Origin: Oscillospiraceae bacterium
GTDB lineage: Bacteria > Bacillota > Clostridia > UMGS1810
Length of the DNA: 25,175 nt
Direction of reading: 5' to 3'
NCBI GenBank assembly: GCA_021629085.1
Contig: JAJXRJ010000019.1
Span: 14,204 to 39,378, forward strand
The notes under the pieces were generated by a model. It worked only from the letters and a program-made list of their open reading frames with translations. It did no database searches and had not been told where the DNA came from. This document shows, one piece after another, positions 7,883-15,480 of this stretch. Each line of letters begins with the position of its first letter. Position 1 is the first letter of the stretch. Made by a program: the position numbers and the translations under genes.

Positions 7883-7911
7883 ATGATAATATTTTATCTG
7901 GAAGCTGTCAA
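7883..7911 (-). promoter_or_regulatory. Probable araC-type regulator promoter
   Basis: On the minus strand TTGACA (7906-7911) and TATCAT (7883-7888) are separated by 17 bp, facing the AraC gene. The plus-strand promoter for the 7948 operon must share this 104-bp gap; TATGATAAT (7882-7890) and TGGTAAAAT (7919-7927) are possible -10 elements, but neither has a clear -35. A weak plus-strand promoter overlapping the regulator promoter would fit AraC-dependent activation. Confidence 0.6.
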
Positions 7912-7947
7912 GTGGATGTGGTAAAATATCCGCAAGAGGTGAGGAGG

Positions 7948-8625
7948 ATGCAAATAACATGGATCGGGCAGGCAGGGTTGCTGATTGACACAGGAAAAAT
8001 AAAAATCATGGTTGACCCGTATCTGTCAGACAGTGTTGCGAAGGTAAATCCAAAAAACCGGCGGCGGGTTCCGGTGAAAGAAGCGCTTTTTGAGGAAGCG
8101 CCTGATATGATTGTGCTGACACACGATCACCTTGACCATCTTGACCCGGAAACGCTGCCGAGGCTTTTGGACACAGAAAGGGCGTTGACTGTGCTTGCGC
8201 CGTATCATGCGTGGCAGAAGGCCCGGAAATTCGGCGGCAACCACAATTACGTGATGTTTAACAGGGGTACCGAATGGACGCAGGGTGGCGTGACATTTAT
8301 GGCCGTCAAGGCGGAACATTCTGACTTGACGGCAATTGGCTTTATTCTGGATGATGGCATAGAAAAATTATACATAACGGGCGATACGCTGTACAATGCG
8401 GAAATTTTTAAAGATTTGCCAGCGGATATTGACGCGGTATTTTTGCCGATAAATGGCGTAGGCAATAATATGAATATTACGGATGCCAAGCGGTTTGCCC
8501 GAAAGACAGGGGCAAAATGGGCGGTCCCTATACACTGGGGCATGTTTGATGCGCTTGATCCGGCGGGATTTGACCTTGAAAATGCGGTCATACCGGCCAT
8601 ATATAAAGAGGTGAAATACAAATGA
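7948..8625 (+). CDS. UlaG-like metallo-beta-lactamase-fold hydrolase (possible sugar lactonase)
   Basis: A 225-residue metal-dependent hydrolase. The full metal set is present: H59, H61, D63 and H64 in THDHLDHLD, H124 in AEHSD, D146 in TGDTLY, and H196 in PIHWGMF. The MQITWIGQAGLLIDTGKIKI start and PIHWGMFD end are typical of the UlaG/YycJ-like branch, which includes L-ascorbate-6-phosphate lactonase. I chose ATG 7948, with GAGGTG at 7936-7941; the reading from 7912 adds 12 residues not expected in the family. Its stop overlaps the next start by 4 bases (ATGA), so it is translationally coupled to the dehydratase. From that partner I infer it opens an aldonolactone. The substrate is not shown by the sequence, and a general MBL hydrolase remains possible. 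Confidence 0.85.
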   Translation: MQITWIGQAGLLIDTGKIKIMVDPYLSDSVAKVNPKNRRRVPVKEALFEEAPDMIVLTHDHLDHLDPETLPRLLDTERALTVLAPYHAWQKARKFGGNHNYVMFNRGTEWTQGGVTFMAVKAEHSDLTAIGFILDDGIEKLYITGDTLYNAEIFKDLPADIDAVFLPINGVGNNMNITDAKRFARKTGAKWAVPIHWGMFDALDPAGFDLENAVIPAIYKEVKYK

Positions 8626-9782
8626 AGGTTACAGATATCAAGACCTTTGCGGTGGACTGCTTCCGTACAAACTGGGTATTTGTCAAGGTTTACACCGATG
8701 AGGGCATTGACGGCGTCGGCGAAGCAACGCTGGAGTATAAGGAAAAAGCGTTGATTGGTGCAGTGGAGCATATTAAGGAGTATCTCATCGGCAAAAGCCC
8801 GCTGGACATTGAGGCGCACTGGCACAATATTTACCGCGATGCATACTGGAGGGGCGGCGCCGTGCTGATGTCCGCTTTGTCCGCTGTGGAGATGGCGCTT
8901 TGGGACATTTTGGGCAAACATCTTGGCGTACCTGTTTACCAGCTGATGGGCGGCAAGGTGCATGACAAGGTAAGGATCTATGTCAACGGCTGGTTTGCGG
9001 GTGCAAAAACGCCCAAGGAATTCGGGGAAAAAGCCAAGGCTGCTGTGCAGAAGGGGATCACCGCAATGAAATGGGATCCGTTTGGCAAGGCGTATCTGGA
9101 AATTTCAAATAAGGAGTTAAACACCGCGATTGCGTGTGTCGCTGAGGTGCGGGCAGCGGTAGGAGACTCGGTCGATTTGCTGATAGAGGGACACGGCCGG
9201 TTTAACATTCCGACGGGAATCCGGATTGCAAAGGAATTGGAACAGTTCCGGCCCATGTTTTTTGAAGAACCCGTTCCGCCGGACAATCTGGATGCGCTCA
9301 AAGCGGTGCGCGATAAGTCGCCGGTGGCGATCTCCGCCGGGGAACGGCTGTATAGCCGCTGGGACTATAAGCGCATGTTTGATTTGATGGCAGCGGATTA
9401 CATCCAACCCGATATTTCACATGCGGGCGGGATCATGGAACTGAAAAAGATAGCGGCAGAGGCGGAATGCCGGTATATCCCGTTTGCGCCGCACAATCCG
9501 TCCGGCCCGGTGGCAAATGCTGCAACGCTCCAGCTGGCAGCAAGCTGTCCCAACTTTTGTATTTTGGAAATCATGTATTCCGATGTGGAGTACCGCAAGG
9601 ACATCACGACCGAATGCCTGGAATACAAAGATGGCTTTATAAAGATTCCCGACAGGCCGGGGTTGGGGATTGAAATTAACGAGGCCGAATGTCTCAAGCA
9701 CCCGTATCAGCCGCACACCCTGCGGCATTATACAGGCGCGCTGACGGATATCCGTCCGCCAAAGACAGAATTCTATTTTTAG
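8622..9782 (+). CDS. Enolase-superfamily dehydratase, galactonate-dehydratase-like
   Basis: A 386-residue member of the mandelate racemase/muconate lactonizing enzyme family, closest in motif layout to D-galactonate dehydratase DgoD. These enzymes remove water from an aldonate via a Mg-stabilised enolate, giving a 2-keto-3-deoxy acid. The capping domain (about 1-125) contains GGAVLMSALSAVEMALWDI and LMGGKVHDKV. In the barrel the metal ligands fall at E189 (IEGHGRF), E215 (FFEEPVPP) and E241 (SAGERLYSRWD), and the catalytic histidines at H191 and H291 (FAPHNPSGP). Spacing matches DgoD exactly, but the first ligand is Glu where DgoD has Asp183. It is co-translated with the hydrolase upstream; the dehydrogenase follows after 11 bases. 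The exact aldonate is unknown. Confidence 0.88.
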   Translation: MKVTDIKTFAVDCFRTNWVFVKVYTDEGIDGVGEATLEYKEKALIGAVEHIKEYLIGKSPLDIEAHWHNIYRDAYWRGGAVLMSALSAVEMALWDILGKHLGVPVYQLMGGKVHDKVRIYVNGWFAGAKTPKEFGEKAKAAVQKGITAMKWDPFGKAYLEISNKELNTAIACVAEVRAAVGDSVDLLIEGHGRFNIPTGIRIAKELEQFRPMFFEEPVPPDNLDALKAVRDKSPVAISAGERLYSRWDYKRMFDLMAADYIQPDISHAGGIMELKKIAAEAECRYIPFAPHNPSGPVANAATLQLAASCPNFCILEIMYSDVEYRKDITTECLEYKDGFIKIPDRPGLGIEINEAECLKHPYQPHTLRHYTGALTDIRPPKTEFYF

Positions 9783-9793
9783 GAGGCAATACA

Positions 9794-10561
9794 ATGCAGA
9801 AATCAGTATTTATTACGGGTGCAACAGTCAACACGGGGCTTGGCATTGCGGAAAGGTTTGGCCAGGAGGGGTATAACCTTTTTCTGGGGAGCCGCAGCGC
9901 GGCAAAAGCGGAGCAGACGGCAAAGGAGCTGTCGAAAAAATACGGTGTTTTTTCCAAGGGCTATGGAATGAAAATTTTTGACGAAGCGGATGCCAAGGCG
10001 ATTTTTGCGGATATAAAAAAGCTGGGGTATTCGGTTGATTGCCTGGTGCTGAATGCGGCGAATCTTGGAATCCGCCAGCAGTTTTTTGATGTGCCTGCAG
10101 AAGAATTCATGGATGTCATCAACACAAACATCGGATGGAACTTCATGCTGTCACGGCAGGCGGCGATACAAATGAGGGAAAAGGGCGGCGGAACAATCGT
10201 ATTTATCAATTCCAATACGGCGTACCGCGCCATTCCGGACCGGGTATCCTACAGCGCGTCCAAGTCCGGTGCGCTTGGCATGATGCGCGCCATGGCGCTT
10301 GATTTGGGGAAGTATCATATACGGGTAAACGCAGTGCTTCCCGGCATGATCAAGACGGATCGCTGGGAGAACAACTATAACGATTGCAGGAACGCGCCTT
10401 CCAACTATACGCCGCTGGGAGACATTGCGGATTTTGAGGATATTGCAAACGCGGTGTGGTATTTGGGCAGCGACCAGTCCAAAAACACCACCGGTGCGGA
10501 GCTTGTTGTGGACGGCGGAAATATGATCCAGCTTTATCCGACTGTGGATAAGGAATTGTAA
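9794..10561 (+). CDS. Short-chain dehydrogenase/reductase
   Basis: A 255-residue NAD(P)-dependent oxidoreductase of the SDR family. The cofactor loop TGATVNTGLG (residues 8-17) is two residues longer than the classical TGxxxGxG. LVLNAAN replaces the usual NNAG strand. The catalytic set is S140 (FINSNTAY), Y153 and K157 (SYSASKSG), followed by RVNAVLPGMIKTD and the C-terminal TGAELVVDGGNM. The true start is ATG 9794, 7 bases after AGGAGG; the longer reading from 9689 lies inside the dehydratase gene. It is third in the operon after the hydrolase and dehydratase, so a role as sugar or aldonate dehydrogenase in the same pathway is likely. Substrate and direction are not determined. Confidence 0.9.
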   Translation: MQKSVFITGATVNTGLGIAERFGQEGYNLFLGSRSAAKAEQTAKELSKKYGVFSKGYGMKIFDEADAKAIFADIKKLGYSVDCLVLNAANLGIRQQFFDVPAEEFMDVINTNIGWNFMLSRQAAIQMREKGGGTIVFINSNTAYRAIPDRVSYSASKSGALGMMRAMALDLGKYHIRVNAVLPGMIKTDRWENNYNDCRNAPSNYTPLGDIADFEDIANAVWYLGSDQSKNTTGAELVVDGGNMIQLYPTVDKEL

Positions 10562-10593
10562 GCTGAAAAGAAATAAAAAAGAAGAATGGAGAA

Positions 10594-10665
10594 ATGAAAC
10601 AGTTTGATATTAAGGGGCAAGAACCAAGCCTGCTGCCTGAAGGGTCTGCCCCGGATTTTGTGTAA
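10594..10665 (+). pseudogene. 23-codon ORF, possible remnant of a deleted enzyme gene
   Basis: An ATG 32 bases after the dehydrogenase stop, with a purine-rich AATGGAG-type site before it, opens a 23-codon frame ending in TAA. The peptide contains FDIKGQEPSLLPEG. From memory this resembles the extreme N-terminus of some family-16 glycoside hydrolases, where a similar segment precedes the first beta strand, but the reading stops at once and no further homology is seen in the other frames. I read it as a truncated leftover of a fourth operon gene. It could also be a chance ORF. Confidence 0.3.
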
Positions 10666-10692
10666 AGCCCAAACAAGGGAAACTTGTATGTT

Positions 10693-10723
10693 AGCAGGGA
10701 GTATATACTCCCTGCTGTTTGTT
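10693..10723 (+). terminator. Perfect 24-bp palindrome, probable bidirectional terminator
   Basis: Bases 10693-10716 equal their own reverse complement (AGCAGGGAGTAT and its mirror), followed by GTTTGTT. It lies between the plus-strand dehydrogenase operon and the converging minus-strand parC gene and could stop both. The tract after it is short, so termination strength is uncertain. Confidence 0.65.
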
Positions 10724-10773
10724 ACTATCCCATAGGTTTCACGGATATGTGCGTCAATGCCCCGTGGTGTTGT

Positions 10774-12945
10774 TTAAAATAAACTCATTTGTTTTACAGG
10801 GTTATCTTCATCTTTTAAGTAATAACCGGTTGCCGGGATGTTTTTTGCCCGGTAAAACTCGGGATCCGCAAAATGGGTGTCGGCTAAGTATTTCACTTCC
10901 CGTACCACGCTTTTCTTTTTTAAATTCATCACTGCAACGCCCTGGGTTGTCCGCGTCGTTTTGGCAAGCAGGTTTTTGCTGGAAAATACCAGCACCTTGT
11001 CAATGGAGCTAAAAATGGCAAAGTCAGTTTCTTCTTTGACCAATTTCACGTCCACCACTGGCGATTTATCCGAAAACGCCTTGGCAAGCTTTTTGCGGTT
11101 GGTTTTGGTTTCGTAGCATTTGAGCGATACCCGTGCCGCCTTGCCGTTTTCAAAGAAGAACACGACATCGCCTGTATAATCTGCAGTGGCAAGGGCAAAC
11201 AGGATGGTTTCACCCGGCTGCATTTCTGCAATGTTTTGTGTATAGTGCCCCCAATCGCTGGCCTTACAATCCGGTACGTCACTCAATCGAAGCTTATACA
11301 CATTGCACATGCTGCCAAACAGCAGCACATCTGCGCGGTTCGTGGATTCTTGTTCCACCAAAATCCGGTCGTTTTCCTTGAGCTTTTGCTGCGCACTGGC
11401 CCGCAGCGACACCGCGGAAATCTTTTTGAAATACCCTTCTTTGGTGAGAAAGATTTTTAAATTGTAATCGTCAATTAGGTTTTCTTCTTTAAATTGTACT
11501 GCTTCCTCTGCCTTTATGAGCGTAGTCCGGCGGTCAGCACCATATTTTTTAGAAATCTCTTTGAGTTCATCGATAATCAGCCGCTTCATCTCTTTTTCGT
11601 CCGACAGGATTTGGTGCAGCTTGGAAAGCTCCTGCGTGATGGTCTCAATGTCCTCCAGCCGGTTTAAAATGTATTGCTTGTTGAGGCTGCGCAGCTTAAT
11701 TTCCGCAATATATTCCGCCTGGATCTCGTCAATTCGAAACCCTTTCATCAAATTTGGAATGACATCTTCTTCTTTTTCGGTGTTTCGGATGATGGAAATG
11801 GCCTTGTCAATGTCCATCAAAATTTCGCGTAACCCCTCTAACAAGTGCAGCTTGTGCGTCATTTTGTTGATGTCAAAATTGATGCGCCGCCGAATGCAGG
11901 AAATGCGAAATTCCGTCCAGTGCCTAAGCACCTCGCGTATTCCCATCACCTTGGGCGTCAATCCAATCAAAATATTTAAATTACAGCTAAACGTATCTTC
12001 CAGCGGCGTCATGCGGTAGAGCTTGGTCATCAAAAGGTCGGGGTCAGCATTTTTGCGGATATCAATGGTGATTTTTAAGCCATTGAGGTCAGTTTCGTCA
12101 CGCAGGTCGGTAATTTCTTTTGCCTTACCCGCTTTAATGAGCTCTACAATTTTATCAATAATTGCCTCAGATGTTGTGGTGTAGGGGATTTCATATACCT
12201 CAATCAAGCTGTTTTTCTTGTCATAGCGGTATTTTGCCCGCACCTTAAAGCTGCCGCGCCCCGTTTCGTAAATGGCAGACAGCGCCTTTTTGTCATACAA
12301 TAAATCGCCGCCGGTAGAAAAGTCAGGCGCAAGTAAAGTTTCCGACAAATCACAATTTTCGTTTTTTAGATACGCAATGGTGGTGGTGCATACCTCACGC
12401 AGATTAAAGCTTGGGATACAGCTTGCCATACCCACGGCAATGCCCTGGTTGGGATTGACCAAAATGTTTGGGAACGCCACCGGCAAAAGCGTTGGCTCTT
12501 TCATGGTGCCGTCGTAATTGCTTACAAAATCCACTGTGTTTTTGTCGATGTCTTTAAACACCTCACGGCAGATTTCTTCCAGCTTTACCTCGGTGTAGCG
12601 CGCCGCAGCATAGGCCATATCGCGCGAATACTGTTTGGCAAAGTTCCCCTTTGAATCCACCAGCGGGTGGAGCAGCGCTTCGTTCCCGCGCGTGAGCCGT
12701 ACTAAGGTTTCATAGATGGCCTGGTCGCCGTGCGGGTTTAACTTCATGGTTTCCCCCACCACATAGGCCGATTTTCTGCGCTGGCCATTTAACATACCTA
12801 CTTTATACATGGTGTACAGCAGTTTTCTGTGTGATGGTTTAAAGCCGTCAATCTCAGGAATTGCACGCGATACGATAACGCTCATGGCATAGGGCATATA
12901 GTTTTCTTTGAGCGTTTCGGTAATTTTTTGTTCAATGTTTGCCAT
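10774..12945 (-). CDS. parC: Type IIA topoisomerase subunit A, ParC-like
   Basis: The 723-residue DNA-cutting subunit of a second type IIA topoisomerase. The active-site tyrosine is Y117 in AAARYTEVK. The winged-helix region reads FKPSHRKLLYTMYKV and then NPHGDQAIYETLVRL. Where GyrA and ParC usually read HPHGD[ST]xx[YF][DE], this protein has Gln75 at the E. coli GyrA Ser83 position and Glu79 at the Asp87 position. The C-terminal domain is short and I find no GyrA box (QRRGGKG), so this is a topoisomerase-IV-like decatenase, not a canonical gyrase. The family is divergent (IDGFKPSHRK instead of RDGLKPVHRR). It starts 20 bases after parE with AAGGAG, in the same operon. The gyrA/gyrB pair is presumably elsewhere. 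Confidence 0.9.
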   Translation of the reverse strand: MANIEQKITETLKENYMPYAMSVIVSRAIPEIDGFKPSHRKLLYTMYKVGMLNGQRRKSAYVVGETMKLNPHGDQAIYETLVRLTRGNEALLHPLVDSKGNFAKQYSRDMAYAAARYTEVKLEEICREVFKDIDKNTVDFVSNYDGTMKEPTLLPVAFPNILVNPNQGIAVGMASCIPSFNLREVCTTTIAYLKNENCDLSETLLAPDFSTGGDLLYDKKALSAIYETGRGSFKVRAKYRYDKKNSLIEVYEIPYTTTSEAIIDKIVELIKAGKAKEITDLRDETDLNGLKITIDIRKNADPDLLMTKLYRMTPLEDTFSCNLNILIGLTPKVMGIREVLRHWTEFRISCIRRRINFDINKMTHKLHLLEGLREILMDIDKAISIIRNTEKEEDVIPNLMKGFRIDEIQAEYIAEIKLRSLNKQYILNRLEDIETITQELSKLHQILSDEKEMKRLIIDELKEISKKYGADRRTTLIKAEEAVQFKEENLIDDYNLKIFLTKEGYFKKISAVSLRASAQQKLKENDRILVEQESTNRADVLLFGSMCNVYKLRLSDVPDCKASDWGHYTQNIAEMQPGETILFALATADYTGDVVFFFENGKAARVSLKCYETKTNRKKLAKAFSDKSPVVDVKLVKEETDFAIFSSIDKVLVFSSKNLLAKTTRTTQGVAVMNLKKKSVVREVKYLADTHFADPEFYRAKNIPATGYYLKDEDNPVKQMSLF

Positions 12946-12965
12946 CTCTCATACTCCTTTTTACA

Positions 12966-14942
12966 TCAGCTGATGTCCAGCATGTCCAGATATTGGTCGC
13001 CATTGTGGGTGATATATTCCTTCCGTCCGGATAAATCATCGCCCAAAAGCATATCAAATATCGCTGCTGTGCGCTCCACATCCTCACTCATCACCTTGAC
13101 AAGCCTGCGGGATTCGGGGTTCATGGTGGTTTCCCACATCATATCGGGCTCATTTTCACCAAGGCCTTTGGAGCGCTGGATGGTATATTTTCCATCCAGC
13201 TTGTTTAAAATTTCCGTTTTTTCCTTTTCGTTATAGGCAAAATAGGTTTTATTTTTCTGCGTGATTTCAAACAGCGGTGTCTCTGCAATAAACACCTTTT
13301 CTTTTTCAATGAGTGTTGGAGTGAGACGGTAAAGCATGGCCAGCACCAGGGTCCGGATCTGAAAGCCGTCTACATCGGCGTCAGTACAGATGATAATTTT
13401 ATCCCATCGCAAATTGTCAATGTCAAACGAGGCCATATTTTTATTGTGCTTGGAGGTGATTTCCACACCGCAGCCCATCACTTTTAACAAGTCGATAATA
13501 ATATCGTTTTTAAAAATTTTTTCATAGTCTGCCTTTAGGCAGTTTAAAATTTTCCCGCGCACCGGCATGATGGCCTGAAACTCCGAATCGCGCCCCAGTT
13601 TACAGGACCCCAGTGCGGAATCGCCTTCCACGATGTAGAGCTCGCGCCGCGATATGTCTTTGGTGCGGCAGTCTACAAATTTTTGCACCCGGTTGGTCAC
13701 ATCCAGGCTCCCGCTCAGCTTTTTGGCAATGTTTACCCGCGCTTTTTCCGCGTGCTCGCGGCTGCGCTTATTGACCAGCACCTGGTTTGCAATTTTGTCG
13801 GCTTCCACTTTGTTTTCAATAAAATACACTTCCAGCTCATGCCGCAAAAATTCGGTCATCGCTTCTGCAATAAAGGGGTTGTTGATGGCTTTTTTTGTTT
13901 GATTTTCGTAGCTCGTGATGGTTGAAAACGAACTGGACACCAATATCAAGCAGTCCTTGACATCAGTAAAATTGATTTTGGATTCGTTTTTGTTGTACTT
14001 TGCATTTTGTTTTAAATATTTGTCAATTGCATACACAAACGCATTGGAAACCGCCTTGTCAGGCGAACCGCCGTGCTCCAAAAAGCTGGAGTTGTGGTAA
14101 TATTCCAAAAGTGTTGCCTGGTTGGAAAAGCAAAAGGCCACCGAGAGCTTGACCTTGTATTCCTCTTTGTCTGCACGGTCGCGGCCACGGCGCTCACACT
14201 CCAGGTATTTTGGCGCGGTGAGTGCGGTTTCGCCTGCAACTTCCGCCACATAGTCCACAATGCCGTTTTGATAGATATATTCAAACGTTTCAAATTTTCT
14301 GGGCTCCACTTCATTTTTAAATTGAAACAGTAATCCTTTATTGACAATGGCCTGTTTTTTTAAAATGGTGTGGAAAAATTCTTCCGGGATGTCAATATCG
14401 GTAAACACCTCAATGTCGGGCCGCCACTTGATTTGTGTTTTGGTGTGTTTATAGTTGTACGGCTCTTTTTTGAGTCCGCCAATATTTTCACCCTTTTCAA
14501 AATGCAGGTCAAACTTGCAGCCGTCACGAAACACCTGCACATCCATATATTCGGAAGAATACTGGGTAGAGCAGGCACCCAGCCCATTGGTTCCCAGGCT
14601 GTATTCATAGTTTTCGCCCGCATTGGTCTTGTATTTTCCGCCGGCATAGAGCTCGCAGTATACCAGCTCCCAATTGTAGCGCTTTTCTACTGTGTTATAG
14701 TCCAACGGCACGCCGCGGCCATAGTCTGTCACTTCAATCGACTTGTCTAAAAACCGCTTGACCTCTATGACAGTTCCGTAGCCTTCGCGCGCTTCGTCAA
14801 TGGCATTGGAAAGGATTTCAAATACTGCATGCTCGCAGCCCTCCAAACCGTCTGATCCAAAAATAACGGCAGGACGTTTCCGAACCCGGTCAGCGCCTTT
14901 TAAGGCGGAAATACTTTCGTTTGTATATTGGTTTTTTGCCAT
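12966..14942 (-). CDS. parE: Type IIA topoisomerase subunit B, ParE-like
   Basis: The 658-residue ATPase subunit partnering the adjacent ParC-like protein. The GHKL ATPase motifs are N46 (EILSNAIDEA), D73-x-G-x-G (TDYGRGVP) and GTNGLG at 117-122. A transducer region follows, then the TOPRIM metal site with E439 in YIVEGDSALGSC, MPVRGKILN and DADVDG at 521-526. The C-terminus has the GB signature RSKGLGE. The GTNGLGACSTQYSS segment differs from the GGLHGVGASVVNALS of common GyrB/ParE, marking the same divergent lineage as its partner. AAGGTGG precedes the ATG by 9 bases. A promoter with repeats on it lies just upstream (14957-15008), so this is the first gene of a two-gene operon. Confidence 0.92.
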   Translation of the reverse strand: MAKNQYTNESISALKGADRVRKRPAVIFGSDGLEGCEHAVFEILSNAIDEAREGYGTVIEVKRFLDKSIEVTDYGRGVPLDYNTVEKRYNWELVYCELYAGGKYKTNAGENYEYSLGTNGLGACSTQYSSEYMDVQVFRDGCKFDLHFEKGENIGGLKKEPYNYKHTKTQIKWRPDIEVFTDIDIPEEFFHTILKKQAIVNKGLLFQFKNEVEPRKFETFEYIYQNGIVDYVAEVAGETALTAPKYLECERRGRDRADKEEYKVKLSVAFCFSNQATLLEYYHNSSFLEHGGSPDKAVSNAFVYAIDKYLKQNAKYNKNESKINFTDVKDCLILVSSSFSTITSYENQTKKAINNPFIAEAMTEFLRHELEVYFIENKVEADKIANQVLVNKRSREHAEKARVNIAKKLSGSLDVTNRVQKFVDCRTKDISRRELYIVEGDSALGSCKLGRDSEFQAIMPVRGKILNCLKADYEKIFKNDIIIDLLKVMGCGVEITSKHNKNMASFDIDNLRWDKIIICTDADVDGFQIRTLVLAMLYRLTPTLIEKEKVFIAETPLFEITQKNKTYFAYNEKEKTEILNKLDGKYTIQRSKGLGENEPDMMWETTMNPESRRLVKVMSEDVERTAAIFDMLLGDDLSGRKEYITHNGDQYLDMLDIS

Positions 14943-14956
14943 TTTATTTAACCACC

Positions 14957-15008
14957 TTGTACTATATGTATAATATTTATTGTACTATGCACAATATCTT
15001 GTTGTCAA
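14957..15008 (-). promoter_or_regulatory. parE-parC promoter overlaid by paired TTGTACTAT repeats
   Basis: On the minus strand TTGACA (15003-15008) and TACAAT (14979-14984) are 18 bp apart and face parE. On the plus strand the 9-mer TTGTACTAT occurs twice, at 14957-14965 and 14980-14988. Each copy opens an imperfect inverted repeat (14957-14973 ending GTATAA, 14980-14994 ending GCACAA). The second copy covers the -10 box and the first lies about where transcription would begin, as expected for a repressor operator pair. Confidence 0.6.
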
Positions 15009-15093
15009 GCGGTTTCTAATTGATCGGAAAATCTAAAAATACATGCCGAAAATTTAGACATGGCCTGAAAAATGAAAAAATTCAAAAATAGGC

Positions 15094-15122
15094 TTGATTT
15101 TTAAATATGGGTGTGCTATAAT
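15094..15122 (+). promoter_or_regulatory. secG promoter
   Basis: TTGATT (15094-15099) and TATAAT (15117-15122) are separated by 17 bp, about 50 bases before secG. The 150-bp gap to parE carries divergent promoters. Confidence 0.75.
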
Positions 15123-15173
15123 TATTACACTATGGAATTGACGATAAGAAATTGAAAAAGGATGGTTGCTTCA

Positions 15174-15416
15174 ATGGAGATTTTAAATTGGGTTTTAACC
15201 GGTGTTCAAATATTTCTTTCCCTTGTTTTGATTTTGGTGGTTTTGCTCCAGTCGGGAAAGCAAGCGGGATTATCCGGTTCTATTTCGGGCGGTGCAGAAA
15301 CCTTTTTTGGTAAAAACAAGGCGCGCACATGGGATGGTCTGTTTGCCAGAATTACAACTGTGGTTGCCATCCTCTTTATCATTGTTTCCTTTGTGCTTTC
15401 CCTGCTTTTAAAATAA
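15174..15416 (+). CDS. secG: Preprotein translocase subunit SecG
   Basis: SecG is the small membrane subunit of the SecYEG export channel, helping SecA-driven translocation. The 80-residue product has two hydrophobic helices (about 4-24, LNWVLTGVQIFLSLVLILVV, and about 57-78) joined by the conserved loop LLQSGKQAGLSGSISGGAETFFGKNKA, which is diagnostic. I prefer ATG 15174 because AAAAAGGA (15155-15162) would overlap the earlier ATG at 15162, although the 11-base spacing is long; the earlier start would add only MVAS. It is a single-gene unit with its own promoter and terminator. In B. subtilis secG is followed by rnr and smpB, which are not here. Confidence 0.93.
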   Translation: MEILNWVLTGVQIFLSLVLILVVLLQSGKQAGLSGSISGGAETFFGKNKARTWDGLFARITTVVAILFIIVSFVLSLLLK

Positions 15417-15428
15417 TGGAAAAACACC

Positions 15429-15457
15429 AACAGGCGGAAAAAATCCGCCTGTTTTTT
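15429..15457 (+). terminator. secG terminator, possibly bidirectional
   Basis: A 10-bp perfect stem (AACAGGCGGA 15429-15438, TCCGCCTGTT 15444-15453) with a 5-base loop ends in a T run (15452-15457). The minus-strand gene ending at 15481 converges on it; on that strand the hairpin is followed by GGTGTTTTT, so it may serve both. Confidence 0.88.
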
Positions 15458-15480
15458 GTTGCAAGCAATTTGTATGGTGT

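Noticed and set aside
15001..15090. TCTAAA/TTTAGA inverted repeat in the parE-secG gap
   Set aside because: Six-base A/T-rich arms with a wide spacer are expected by chance in this A+T-rich stretch.
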